Source: Argentina anserina (taxonomy: Eukaryota > Streptophyta > Magnoliopsida > Rosales > Rosaceae). Taken from it: a DNA stretch of 64,000 bases. This document shows positions 25,106-36,830 of the stretch, one piece after another. Under the pieces are notes generated by a model that saw only the letters and a program-made list of their open reading frames with translations, ran no database searches and was not told the DNA's origin. The first letter of the stretch is position 1; the number at the start of each line of letters is the position of its first letter. The position numbers were made by a program, and so were the translations under genes. The stretch spans positions 3,615,001 through 3,679,000 of the forward strand of contig NC_065874.1 of NCBI RefSeq assembly GCF_933775445.1. The letters are read 5' to 3'.

Positions 25106-27310
25106 ATGTCCCGCGGCGAAGTCAAGTTTCTTGCTGATTGCGTAACCACTCACACTGTTCTACAACGCAGTAGTTGTTTTACGAATCTCGTGCAGAGATT
25201 GTGTTTTATATCTTCGTTTCTTACTAAGTTTTAAAGGTCATACATGCCAATAATTTTCATTTTAATACTTATGTTGAGAATGCAGAGGAATATCTTTCTC
25301 AGACATTCAAAAATTGGTTGTACACAACCCTACTACTTGCCCATGTAACTGCCCTGCACCTGCCTTACACGGCTCTGGAACCTGATAGGGGATGCAGCCC
25401 TTGCGGCTACCATGCATACCCTGCAGTTGTCCCACAGTTTCCCTGTACGGCCCCTGCACAGCTCTGCATGCCCCCCGTGCACGACCTCCTAACAAAACAT
25501 GCTTAATTGATGACGCTTATTGTTAATCTTCTCATGTGAATACTCTAATTGAGCATATTTCATTCTTATAAAGTATTTAAGGTCACATTAGTGGATCCTA
25601 TCCAAACGAATGCAGACATTTTTCGGTATTTTTATGGTATAGGTTAAGTGCAACGACGTGTTGGTTACTCGTCGCCTTGCTATCCATAATAGAATGTTGT
25701 ATATGCTAAGTTTTTAGCTATAATCATTATATTAAGGGCTCACCACCCTTCTCATCCATATTAATGTATTCGATTGTATATCCTTGGAAAGTTCACCACC
25801 AAGACCTTTGATGATTTCGTTTTGCATATCTACTAGAATCGTCGTTGAACATATAATTCCTCATGTTCATTCATAGTACGATCCAACAGAGCTCATAGTT
25901 AGTTATGGGTACTAACATGCTGGTCTTTGCATGGAGATATGTAATGTTGCATGCAGCGTCACTTATTCATTTCGAACCCACAATTTATCAAGTGTTTAGT
26001 GCGTACTAAATGGTTACTGGATACAGACCCAACATTCTTTTCATTAACGCCTATTTGGTGAAGTTGTTTATGTGTCTCCATTTTAGTATCTCAAATGGGT
26101 CTACATGAGACGATTACGTATTTTGGTTGATTATGAATCACCAACACTTGTCTGTTATTTCCAATCTACAACCGTGGATCTCTATCTTGCGAAATCCGTA
26201 GACGGTCACTTTGATGAGACATACTTCTTGTCGTTAGGGGGAGATATGGAATGCTCACCTTCCGGTTTTAGCGCCAAAAATTTATATGGTGTGACACTAT
26301 GTCTCATTAAGATCTCGCACTGCTCTAAGTAAGCAAGAAGTGCAACGCATTATCGAACTCTAGAAAGTCAAAGATTCGATGCTCAATAACTTTACCGATA
26401 TTGCGAAAGTGATGAGATCGCACATAAATGTTGTGATGTGCCACTAAGGTTGGAACTCCCAAAACATGGGAGAATTTCATATGACTGAGTCCTCGCACCG
26501 TTAGCACCATCCCTGACAGTGTGAAAGAAGTCGGCAATGGCACTATTAAATGTTATGGTGTTGTCGGCATCCGTGATATTGCACCATAAAATAAGGGTGG
26601 CAAACGCAATGATGGACTAGTAAAAATCATAGCTTCGCTCTTGGCTCCTACTTAGATAAGGTGGAGACCATTATTTTCTTGAATCAAAACCAGAAAGAAG
26701 CGAGGTGCATAGGCACAAGTATTCTGCCCATCATCAAGAGATATTCTCTAAACATATCTATCAACTAAGATTTTGTGAGACGCTACAAACTCCTTTCGTT
26801 GATATTAGAGAACAAAAAAAATCTCTTAATTGATCGTATAAGTGCGCGCGTGTGTTAATGGATTGATCTCTCATGATTGATGATGTATTCGCTTATGCTC
26901 TTATTCTGTTGTAAAGTATCAACGATGATCAACTTGACCGAAGTGGAAAGAATCAATATAGGTTGAACTAGACTTATTATGTTAGTCATTGTTCGTAAAT
27001 GTAATGAGAATGATGAAGTCATGCAATATTTGCAGAACTTATGACGCAAAGATTATCTCATTATCCTAGTATTGACTACGATGAGTTATATTCTCTTGTT
27101 ATGGACTCAATTGCTTCCCTTACTTGATCAGTAGTAGTGTCCATGAAAACTGATTTGCAGAATATGATAGGGGTCATAGCATATATGTAAATGGATCTTG
27201 ACACATATATGAAAGTACTCGAAGGACCTGAATTGCTTGATTAAATGCCTCTAGACCAAAGAGAGCTTATGCAGTCAGATTGCGACGTTCAAGAGAACGT
27301 AGTACAATTA
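25106..27310 (+). pseudogene. Copia pol remnant
   Basis: The remnant begins ATGTCCCGCGGCGAA, the same start as pol of the young element, with the protease segment (a D-C-x-T-T-H motif) next. Then come a C-rich insert (25,320-25,495), integrase-like sequence (about 25,770-26,270, including SPTLVCYFQ and HFDETYFLSLGGD) and reverse-transcriptase sequence (about 27,090-27,310, aligning to the VVTAYLYGDLD region). Frameshifts and stops are numerous and intervening segments are missing. It is a fossil and not a gene. Confidence 0.82.
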
Positions 27311-28488
27311 GTTGCAAAAACTCATACCCATATGTGTTCATATGAAAGTTAATTCTTGATTCTCTATTCCGTCTAAGTAAGGATGATGGAGAGGTTCAAT
27401 GAGCTATAGATTCATATATGTTAGTGTTGTTGCGACATTATTGCTTTCATTATGATATGACTAACTATGCGTTTATTCATCGTCATTGGACTTGCATTCC
27501 TCATTTGACATGGTTCTAGTTCTACACTTAGTAAACCAACACAAATGTTATCCACACCAACACCATCAACAGTTCTAGCAATATCAACGTACACCTTGTA
27601 GCAGTCAACACTGGCAACGTAGATGATGCGTACGGTTTCGTCTCGGAAAAAATCAACCTTTCATTGGTCGATTCCTCTATTCCATTATAAAAGACACATT
27701 GAATGTGACAAATCAAAATCTATCCAGTTTCGTAGGTCAACTTCAATGATACCTACATGATAGCTCACTTGATTAAATATGATGAATTTGGTACCGTTGG
27801 AAAGGTCCATGTGTATACTTTCTAGGGACATTAACCATTTGGTTATATCTGTCATATTGAGTGAGTTATGACCGTTTTAGCAAAGTATGACAGTTCTGTT
27901 CGGGAATTTGCAAGTCAGTCAACTTCGAAAGAGCACTGTGAACTGCTCTGATCGAGTCAGGTTGTGAACTTTATGTCATTGGAAATCCACGGGTGTCTAC
28001 TTTCCATAACATTTTACGGTTCACTCATACCTATTATAATGAATAAGTTATGATCATCTAAGTTTGTGAAGGTCATTCCACCCGAGAATCTATTTTTCAT
28101 TGCAAACTCTTGTTTTGAGTTGTTATGCAATCTTGTTTCCTAAGATCTAAGTTTGGCTATGTATAGTATGTATGATCTAAGAATGTGTGGCTATATTAAT
28201 AATTTCATTAGCCCAAAACTACTTTGAGAAGCATGTACTGAACATTGTATATGTTGTTCTCTGTACTCCATGATTATGACACTAATAAGGGGGAGTTGTT
28301 TCGTAGACTTCAGGAGGAGTCTACCTCACATGATGCTATCAAATGTAGATAATGTGTTGTGCTTTTTTTTTTCTCCTTCGATCAAGCTTTTGTTTTTCAC
28401 CCAAGAAGTTTTTATTTTGCTTGACAAAGTTTTTACCGAGGCAATGTTATGTGCACCATGCAACCTTGGTATGCAACACAAGTATGAG

Positions 28489-28705
28489 TGTTCCGGGAGA
28501 ATTATTATTCTACATTTGTGTGTGTCTTAGCCTATTTATGTTTTCTTATTGGAGTAGATTATGTTTTAATGTAATATATATGAATATCTGATTCTTCTGA
28601 ATATTCCATATGTAATGTCTATATATATGCCCCATTATCAATCAATAAAGAGTTACATTATGTTCTTTTACGTTGTTATTATTCTCGTTTCATTATTTTG
28701 CAACA
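28489..28705 (+). repeat. 3' LTR of decayed Copia element
   Basis: 217 bp, beginning TGTTCCGGGAG and ending TTTTGCAACA. The upstream tract CACAAGTATGAG is a degraded form of the polypurine tract CACAAGGGGGAG seen in the young element. The first 60 bases resemble the LTRs of the young element, so the two belong to related families. Confidence 0.9.
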
Positions 28706-28710
28706 ATCAT

Positions 28711-31700
28711 CTTGAATTCATCTTACACAATAGGTAAATTCATTAGAAATATCAATCGTTAAGCTCGACTTGATGAGGTTTTGTTCTCATTTGACAGTGC
28801 ATTAGTACGAAAACAATATGGTATAAACTAACTTACTATGTAATGAGATAAATTATTTTTGACAATCTAGTATGACCTTGTATTAATAGGTCGTCGCCTT
28901 AAGTAGTCGTTTGTTCGATATTTAGATACCATTAACCGCCCACACTATAACCAGGCCGTATCCGGGATTATTCTCAAGACACTTTCAAGGAAAAACCGTC
29001 GGTACATTTTGACTGTCGGTAGCCATCAGTAAACTCGATCATGTCCAAAGATGTCGCCAGTTGGTCCGTACGAAAATAACCTACCATTAACTAAGTCACC
29101 ACTCAATGTAATCACTTGATTTTCGTATCGAGTCGACCAGCCCGGCTTTCCGTAAGCAATCGCTGTTTTTCCGACCGGACCGCCCCCTTCGCCGGCAACT
29201 ACAGAGGCCCGGAAAATCCCAAATCAGAAGAGCCCAAAAGCCCCAGAGACAAAGGGAAAGCAAAAAAGGCTCGATGGATTACAGAGGAGCAAAGATTGAA
29301 TGAGGCAAGTCCTGGGAGAGTGGGAGTGCCTGGTGGGTGGCGGGCATATCGGACATCACGTGGCCCCGTCGATGTGACGAACGGAGATGATTAGAGGTGG
29401 CGCTCCACCACAACTAAATATAAAAGCCCACAATCGGTGCCACGCACCACGGGGGAACACTAATAAACCAAAAAAGGGCGCCAAAAGCCCAAGAGAATGG
29501 CGGACCCGAGGGTGTGGGCTCCAATCGGGTTTTTGATAACGCTCGTGGAGTCCGCGGCGCACGTGTAGATGACCCTGTCCTTTTGTTTTGTTTTTATTTT
29601 CGCTTATTCCATAATTTTCATTTGTTAATCTTATCTTCAACGGTTTCCATCATTTTAACAAGCTGTCAGACTTTGCAGGTTGCTTGCTGCTTTCCAATCT
29701 ATTTATTCTAAGCTGTAAGACCTCGGATGGATTGCACTGTATCAATATTAATTAAGGGATACTTAATTAAAAGTATAAACCAAATCAAATCTTTATGCCC
29801 TAGATGCACGATTGGTTTTGATAAGTTTGAAACGTTTCATGGGTGACGATTTCATGGCACTCCGTTGAAGTGTATAATACAGTGTTTTTAGCTGTTAAAT
29901 TTGATGCAAACAATGTTTTGACTTTGGAGAGATGTATCTTCTATCACATCTTAAATCTAAAAAATGTAGGAATCTTGCACACAAATTCGAGTTGAACACA
30001 TAAATATGTTTGCCTGTAAATCTTCTCTTTAGGGTAGCACAAGTCGCTAACTCAAATTTAGAAAAACTCATAAGATCGCGAGTAGCTGTGTTAACACCTC
30101 CCCTAAACAGGGTCATTCCCGGCGGGGTTTCTCCTCGTTCCAACCGCCAGACTCACCGGAGTAAGCCTAGCCCGGTGGAGCACTGAGCTGGCAGGGCAAG
30201 ACGTACCACCTCTAGCTCAGACGCAGTTGTCGACACTGCTAAGGTTGCTCGTTAGAGCAGTAAAAACATATTGTACGAAATAATCTCCCATATCGGAAAA
30301 ATAGAAGTAGCACTTCCTCCATTGCGCCTATAAAAAGCAGCTAGAAACCTCTTAAAACAAGTAACGTATCTCTAAGCCCTTAACCTGCGAGCTCAAGTCC
30401 TGACTCGGTTCTAACCTAAGCTTTAGAGAGTCATAGGCCGGCGCACCGCTGGTCTTGACCTTAACCTCGGATTTGTGCAGGTAGTTTAGTCCATAAAGAT
30501 ACAATATGCGTGAATAATACACCCCAGATTTTATACTCGCAATAAGTTGAATTAGTGATTAACTCAAATTAAGGAACTCTTAAGATTGCTAGTAACTGAA
30601 TTAGTGATTCGTGATAAAAACATGTATGATAATATTTGTTTGTTGCGGATTTATTTGCATATTGTCGATTATTACTATAATTTCACTCCGATTTTCATGT
30701 GTTGGTGCAGTTCGGACTCAGATCTATTGGTTTCATTTTACAAATGACATTGAACCTATAAACCACGGATAGCTTTAGTCATTCGTAGAAATTATCTTTA
30801 CCTAGAGTATGGAACACTCCATCTCATCCAACTACAAGTATTATTGGACAGTCTGGTTGATCGATCAATTAGTAGCGGAACTCCGACGACCAAGTGGCAC
30901 AAATCAGCCGAAGATTGACGACAAGGCATATGGGAGAAAGCAGAGCCGGACAATCCCGGTGGTACAAGGGCGGGCCCGTACAAAGTGCCTGGCTCAGATC
31001 ATATCAGAAAAAGCTAGTTCATCGATGACCACCCAGACATGAAAGGATATATGTCAGTCTCTTATACGGATCCAAATACAGAGCCATCAGCCATATACGG
31101 TTCACGTGAAAGCTGGAGATTGAAACCTCTTGTTCTCTGGTGAAGAAGCATCAGGCTATCATCTCACACTCCACCACCAACAAACAACTCTCTCTTTCTC
31201 CATCTCTTTCAGTCTCTCAGCTCACACATGTCAGTGGCTCACTGACAAAAGACAACAGAAAGCAGCACCATCTCTGTTGTATCGTAGCCACTGCACGCCG
31301 GCAAGCAACCCGGCCCCGCCGCGCGGTGCCCCACCTACTCGATCGGCCCTTCCATCGCGATCTCTGTCCCCGATCATGTTTCTTTGACTATCCGATTATA
31401 CACTCATGAGTCATGAGTCATGACCGTCCTAAGCTAATCTACACTAGTTGCTCGTACACCATCATTAACTTCTTTTGTATTTATTTAGCCATAATAGTAG
31501 TTTCGAGTCCCCAAATCTAGGGTTAGCGTGCAGATACTCTTTATTGTAATTTCATATACAATACGATAGATATCATGAATACGAAAGCGTATTTTCTCAA
31601 TCGTGACCAGTTAGTATAAGTGTAAAACCATCCTTATTTATACTCTTTTCAGCAAACACTGTGAGAAAAAGTGTATTACTCTTGATGAAAATTTTGCAAA

Positions 31701-32596
31701 TTGAAAGCATATTCATAATTCATGTATAAGAGTTTTTGGTTTGGCGAAACCACCATCGATTGTGTGTATAAGAGCCACAATACAATAGTCATCAACTGCC
31801 TAAAATCTATTAAAGTACAATTACCGTTGCTATTGTTTTGATACATATCTAGGTTCAAACAATTTTTTCTTTTAACTTGCTTTACATTTCACGATCAAAT
31901 ATCTACTTTCACTTTGAAATCTGAGAGATGACTTCACTATCGCTCATTTCTTCAATTAGTTAGACCGGGAAGCCTCGTCAATTACTCAAACTAGGATGAC
32001 GGAATTAACATTAGCGGTCGAGGTAGATCATCAAAACTAGGTCAAAGTGACTACGACCGTTTGAATATCGATATGGTCCACAAAACCATTATTTCAAACA
32101 CTAATCATAATCCTATCCACCTTGCATCCCCATTCTACCCTCTTCCTCAATCAACTAGCCACCCAGTTGGTGCCAAAATGATGATTCTGAGATAGAGAAA
32201 TGAAGCAATAATGTCAGGCAGGTTCTTTGCTCAAAACACCAAAACGACGTCGTCACTCCTCAGTGCCCCCGGACCCCGATAGCTACCGTCGAAGGCCACG
32301 AGGCCACGAGCACCTCCCTCCTTTTTCAAAAGCCTTAACACGTGTTAAGCCCCGTGATTCCGGAGTCAGAGCCTTGAAATAAAGCAGTGGCACTTCCGTA
32401 GTTTTCATCAACACCAGCCCCATTTTCACACACCACTCGTATTTACTATTTAGCTCGCCTTGTCTAAAACTCCCCTTCACTTCTTCCCCTCCCTCCTATC
32501 AAAAAACACGCCAACAATCCCCCACCACCTCCTCGCCGGCCGGTTCCCGCCGGTCTGAACTTTCCGTCCGGATCCCGAACTCATACACGCTGATTA
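28711..32596. other. Intergenic; possible further repeat relics and BZR1-homolog promoter
   Basis: No gene is recognised. About 30,090-30,490 is GC-richer than its surroundings, reads like the LTR or leader of another decayed element, and has no ORF. The ORFs at 29116-29394 and 31130-31409 have no domain. The last 300 bases, with CT/CC-rich sequence, are likely promoter and 5' UTR of the following gene. Confidence 0.4.
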
Positions 32597-34820
32597 ATGA
32601 TGACGTCCGGGACGAGAATGCCTACGTGGAAGGAGAGGGAGAACAACAAGAAGAGAGAGCGGAGACGCCGCGCCATCGCCGCGAAGATCTACTCCGGCCT
32701 CCGTATGTACGGCAACTACAAGCTCCCCAAGCACTGCGACAACAACGAGGTTCTCAAAGCTCTCTGCAACGAAGCCGGTTGGACCGTTGAAGAAGACGGC
32801 ACCACTTACCGCAAGGTAATTCACTCGTTTGCACTAATAATATTCACCTTTGACTAGAGATAATGGAGTTCATGAGTACTCTGCTCTATTCATTTCCGGC
32901 TACATATTAACAGATCCGATCGTAGTTGATCTGGAGTTTTCGGCTTCTTGTTTTTGCTGACGTCCGCCGTGTGCGGTTGCGGTTTAGCGATCGGACGGAT
33001 GAGGTTGGTCTGGTTGTTTTGATTGGTTTCGCATCCACCGGTGTACGTTACGTTAATGACGACAGCGTGGTCGAGTACAGAAAACGAGGCTACGTTGAGA
33101 TTCGGTTCATATATGAACACGATGGACGCACAGCTCAGAAGGACCTGCAGAGAGCTTCTTTTTCAGTGTTCCCAAACTACCCTCATCTGAGTCATCTCTG
33201 AACATAAACTGACACAGCTGTTTATGAGAATTCACGTGTCTTGGTTGGGGTAGTTTTGTCCTTGGGCCTTTTGCTCAGCCCTCAAAACTCTCACTTGGCT
33301 TTAATGCAAGTGAATGTTCGTTCTCACTTTCTCTCAGTCTCGCTCTGTGGTTCTGCCCTTTCTCTTTCTGAAAAGATTCCGATAACTTCTACCTCTTCCA
33401 GTTTCTTTTACCTTTTTCACTGTTGGCAAATTTACCACATCGGAGTCGGGGGCAGTTAGGTCTTTTTTCCAAACGCATGATTGATTCGTTTGAAAAATTC
33501 TACGGCGACTTTGACCGCTAATCACGCGTGGATTGATAACATGGCTCGTGGGGCGGTACTTCATTCGTGTTCTTCTTTCTTGACTTGGTATTTTTCTCTT
33601 GGATTCCACTGGGGTTAGAATTGTAATTTTGCTTGTTCGAGTTTTTGGGGCAGTAAAAAATAAAGTAAAGGTAAAGTAAAGCGTGGGGGAGGGGGGAGGT
33701 GGCGTGTCGTGGAGGGCGGGGCCGGAGAACCATTAACTAGCCGCTGTGTTGGACGTGATCACATTATTTTTCCTCTTTTTTTACTTGTCTCTGATTTTGA
33801 GTGCATGTGCCACCCCATTTTTTTAGTTTAGCTTCCTATATTATATTGTGGCTGTGGGCACTAATGTTGCTTCTGTGTTAGACTGTATTCATGTGATGAA
33901 AATTAGCAACTAGTATTTTAGTTGATATTTGATAATTAGGTAATATAGGTCATGACAATCCTAGGTCTACTAGGAATTTGTAGTATGTTGTGAAATGCTA
34001 AATCTTTGAATAATTTTGTATCATCATATGATGTGTTGGTTACTTGCAGGGAATGAAACCTGTGGATCGAATGGACATCATGGGAGGGTCGACATCAGCA
34101 AGTCCATGTTCATCATACCAACCGAGCCCATGTGCGTCGTATAATCCGAGCCCGTGTGCATCTTACAATCCGAGTCCTGCATCGTCTTCCTTCCCGAGTC
34201 CAGCTCGCTATCCGGCAAATGTAAACGGCAATGCTGATGCCAATTCTCTTATCCCATGGCTTAAAACCCTCTCGTCGTCAGGCTCATCATCTGCCACATC
34301 CAAGCTCCCTCAACTCTTCATTCCAGGGGGTTCCATTAGTGCTCCAGTTACTCCACCTCTGAGCTCCCCAACTTCTCGGACTCCTCGAACCAAAAGTGAT
34401 TGGGATGAAGCTGTGGCTGGATCAAACTGGGGTAGCCAGCATTATTCTTTCCTGCCCTCGTCTACTCCCCCAAGCCCTGGTCGCCTAGTTCTTCCTGATT
34501 CAGGATGGCTTGCTGGGCTCCAAAGCGGGCCATCATCCCCAACATTTAGCCTTGTCTCAAGGAACCCTTTTGGGTTGAAGGAGGCCTTGTCAGGTGGGGG
34601 TTCTCGGATGTGGACTCCTGGGCAAAGCGGAACATGTTCCCCTGTAGTTGCTGCAGGACTAGACCACACTGGGGATGTTCCAATGTCAGATGGGATGGCA
34701 GCTGAGTTTGCCTTTGGGAGCAATACGGCAGGGTTAGTAAAACCATGGGAAGGTGAGAGGATTGAGGAATGTGTGTCGGATGATCTTGAACTCACTCTTG
34801 GGAGCACTAAAACCAGGTAA
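32597..34820 (+). CDS. BEH4: BES1/BZR1 homolog transcription factor (BEH3/BEH4-like)
   Basis: Two coding exons, 32597-32815 and 34050-34820, with a 1.23 kb intron at the conserved family position (after DGTTYRK). Total 329 residues. The start [11 protein letters not shown] has two adjacent Met codons; the second (32600) matches family members. The first exon holds the atypical bHLH DNA-binding domain ([20 protein letters not shown]). Then come a Ser/Pro-rich region with an SYNPSPCA duplication and many GSK3 (BIN2) phosphosite-like Ser/Thr patterns, a PEST-like Pro/Ser segment, and a C-terminal DLELTLG EAR-type motif. Homologs act in brassinosteroid-controlled transcription. Sequence favours BEH4; the neighbourhood favours BEH3, its close paralog, so the symbol is tentative. 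Confidence 0.94.
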
Positions 34821-34908
34821 CTGATAATCCATTCTCAGCTGAATGTTGATTGTCGGAGAGTTCATTGCATTTTCTGGTTATGTTCAAGAACTTCTCTTTA
34901 TGCTGCAG
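34817..34908 (+). other. Optional intron overlapping the BES1-homolog stop codon
   Basis: A GT at 34817-34818 inside AGGTAACT and an AG at 34907-34908 after TATGCTGC bound a 92-bp candidate intron. Unspliced, the frame ends Thr-Arg-stop (TAA at 34818). Spliced, the Arg codon is rebuilt as AG|A and TAG follows at 34910. Both forms give the same protein, so only the 3' UTR would differ. Confidence 0.4.
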
Positions 34909-36830
34909 ATAGAGGCAGGCTTGAGAGTATGGATTGGGAGAGTTCAACTTCATGTCCTGAATGTTTTAAGTCAGTTAGAAGTACAGTGATTAGGAGCAGC
35001 TGTTTTTCTTTGTTTTTTTTCCTTCTCTTTTCATTTTTTCTCAACAAAAGAGAACTAAAAATTGAATTTATAAATAGTTCATGGTGGTGTTTGCCCCTTC
35101 TGTTAAACCGATTCTTCTATTTATGTTCCTTTTGTCCTCTGCCCTTCACAGTCGGAAGGATTGGTTTTTTTCTTGAATGTTTGTTTTTGTCTGATTTGTC
35201 TCAGTTTGGAAATAGCTATGAATTTCAGAGCAATATCATTGTTTGCTCAGGGAAATTTCTTTTCTTTCAATCAGTTCATTGTTTCAATGAAAGATCATAT
35301 TAATTTCCTTTAAATAGGCGTCCATAAACAGATTTCAACCTCGCTTCACACAACGCTAACGTACTGTTGGCGTCAGAAGCAAAGCTAAAAAGTATAGTAG
35401 CCCTTCCCAATAGGAATAATTTTCCAGTGACCAATCTCACCCCAAAACATGAAGCTTCTTGTGCATATCACTAGGCGAATATGTTACATTAGCTTTAACT
35501 GTGCGGCTTATGTAAATTAGCTTAGAAATCAGAGAATTATATGCTCTAGCAGTTCATCTCACATTTACAATGTATGAACCTGTACGCGTAGCTGAAGTAA
35601 ACCTGCCTCTAAGATCAGTAGGTGTTATTTCTGCTATGTATTCAGGTACCTATTATTGAACACGATAACAGTGTTCCACGCATCAGACATCTATTGTCAA
35701 ATTAAGGAAATGGGACGTTGATGCTTGTATTTCTGGACACTGAAATGATCTCAACTCTGTTAAGTAACTTTCAAAAGATACCAGTAGATCGAAGACATCA
35801 ATGCCTGCCGTGTTGAAGAGTGGTATTCTCGTGAGCGGATGTTGTTAAAATATGGCAGCAAAGATACGGAGGTGGAAAGAAGACAAGCTACTAAGCAACT
35901 TAAACAACTGGTGCCTCCTAGTCTGAAATTCATTTGCAGGCTGGAGCAACCGCTTCCAATGGTTATAAGGCCAATGGGACTATTATTTTTAAGGAATTTG
36001 GCCTCGCAAATTTGGAATACTCGGGAGTACTATTAGACATTTTTCCTCAGATTTTTTTTCTCTCTAGATAAACTTGAATAATTACATCCATAACGGTATA
36101 TATGAACTTTTACGTCCAAACTTATTTATTTCAACGAATTTAGTAGCAGAGTTTCTTATGTTTCTGATTACCTCATACTATTGTCCAAATTAGTTTGCCG
36201 GATCTAAGATTAGGTGTGCCGGATCTAAGATTAGGTGTGCCGGATCTAACACTGTTTTTGACTCAGAGCTGAGTGGAATGGCCTCAAAGGTGAGTGTGAT
36301 AGACCTTGCGGAGGTCGTACGATGACTGGCTAGATACAAAAGATTGTTATGATAGTAGTTGTATATAAATCAGCAGTTTGAAATACTAAAGGGGACTTGC
36401 ATCAGCAAGCAGGTTCCTTGTTTAGAAGTTACAAATTGTAAAGACTTAGAGTTACAAGCACACCTTGATGAAGTAACGTGAATGATGAATTTGGGAGACA
36501 TGACTGATACACTTCCTGATAGCGATCAACAAACCAGCTGTCTTAGAAGAATTTCTTTTTCCCAAGTTATTTTGCTTTCCAATGGGTCATATTTACAAAT
36601 AGAAAGGGGTATGGTATGAATATATACACGGAGTTAAGATCATTTAGCAATAGAAAGTAAAGCTTCATCCATTGAGGAACGTTTTTGTTATCTTGCTTTA
36701 CACCCGATGGACATGCTATACCCTGCTAACTGTTTCATGGGCAAAGAATGGCAGCAAAGAACCTTCATAGCATATGCACAACATATATACACAGTTCAAC
36801 GATTTATTCCCCCAGCCCCATCTCAACTTG
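34821..36830. other. Convergent intergenic region, BES1 homolog to FYVE-SYLF gene
   Basis: It contains the 3' UTRs of both genes. The ORFs at 34929-35303 and 35839-36036 have no recognised domain. Apart from the 21-bp tandem repeat listed separately, I see nothing else. Confidence 0.5.
36197..36248 (+). repeat. 21-bp tandem repeat, about 2.5 copies
   Basis: The unit begins GCCGGATCTAAGATTAGGTG. Two units are identical (36197-36217, 36218-36238), followed by a partial third that breaks off after GGATCTAA. Perfect identity suggests a recent duplication. Confidence 0.85.

Larger units (their letters stand above)
22310..28705 (+). mobile_element. Old, decayed full-length Copia LTR retrotransposon
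   Basis: The element runs from a 5' LTR (22310-22540) to a 3' LTR (28489-28705) and is flanked by identical 5-bp duplications ATCAT at 22305-22309 and 28706-28710. A degenerate primer-binding site (TGTTATCATGCAC, like the initiator-Met-tRNA type) follows the 5' LTR. The interior matches the young element at 52170-59517 in the same order: leader (about 23,400-23,710), gag-pol spacer rich in TTTCCGG (24,450-24,960), pol start at 25106, integrase, reverse transcriptase, then the 3' untranslated part with ACTTCAGGAGGAGTCTACC at 28309. Gag (about 23,710-24,440) is not recognisable. Many stops and indels make it non-coding. Part of 27,490-28,260 has no counterpart in the young element. Confidence 0.9.

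Noticed and set aside
25580..25620. ATCCAAACGAATG in the old element resembling the reverse strand of the integrase of the young one
   Set aside because: Only 13 bases match and flanking sequence does not, so an inversion is not supported.
29116..29394. 92-codon basic ORF
   Set aside because: No domain recognised; the surrounding sequence looks like decayed repeat DNA.
30090..30490. Possible LTR of another retrotransposon
   Set aside because: Reads like an element leader or LTR, but I found no partner LTR, duplication or coding sequence.
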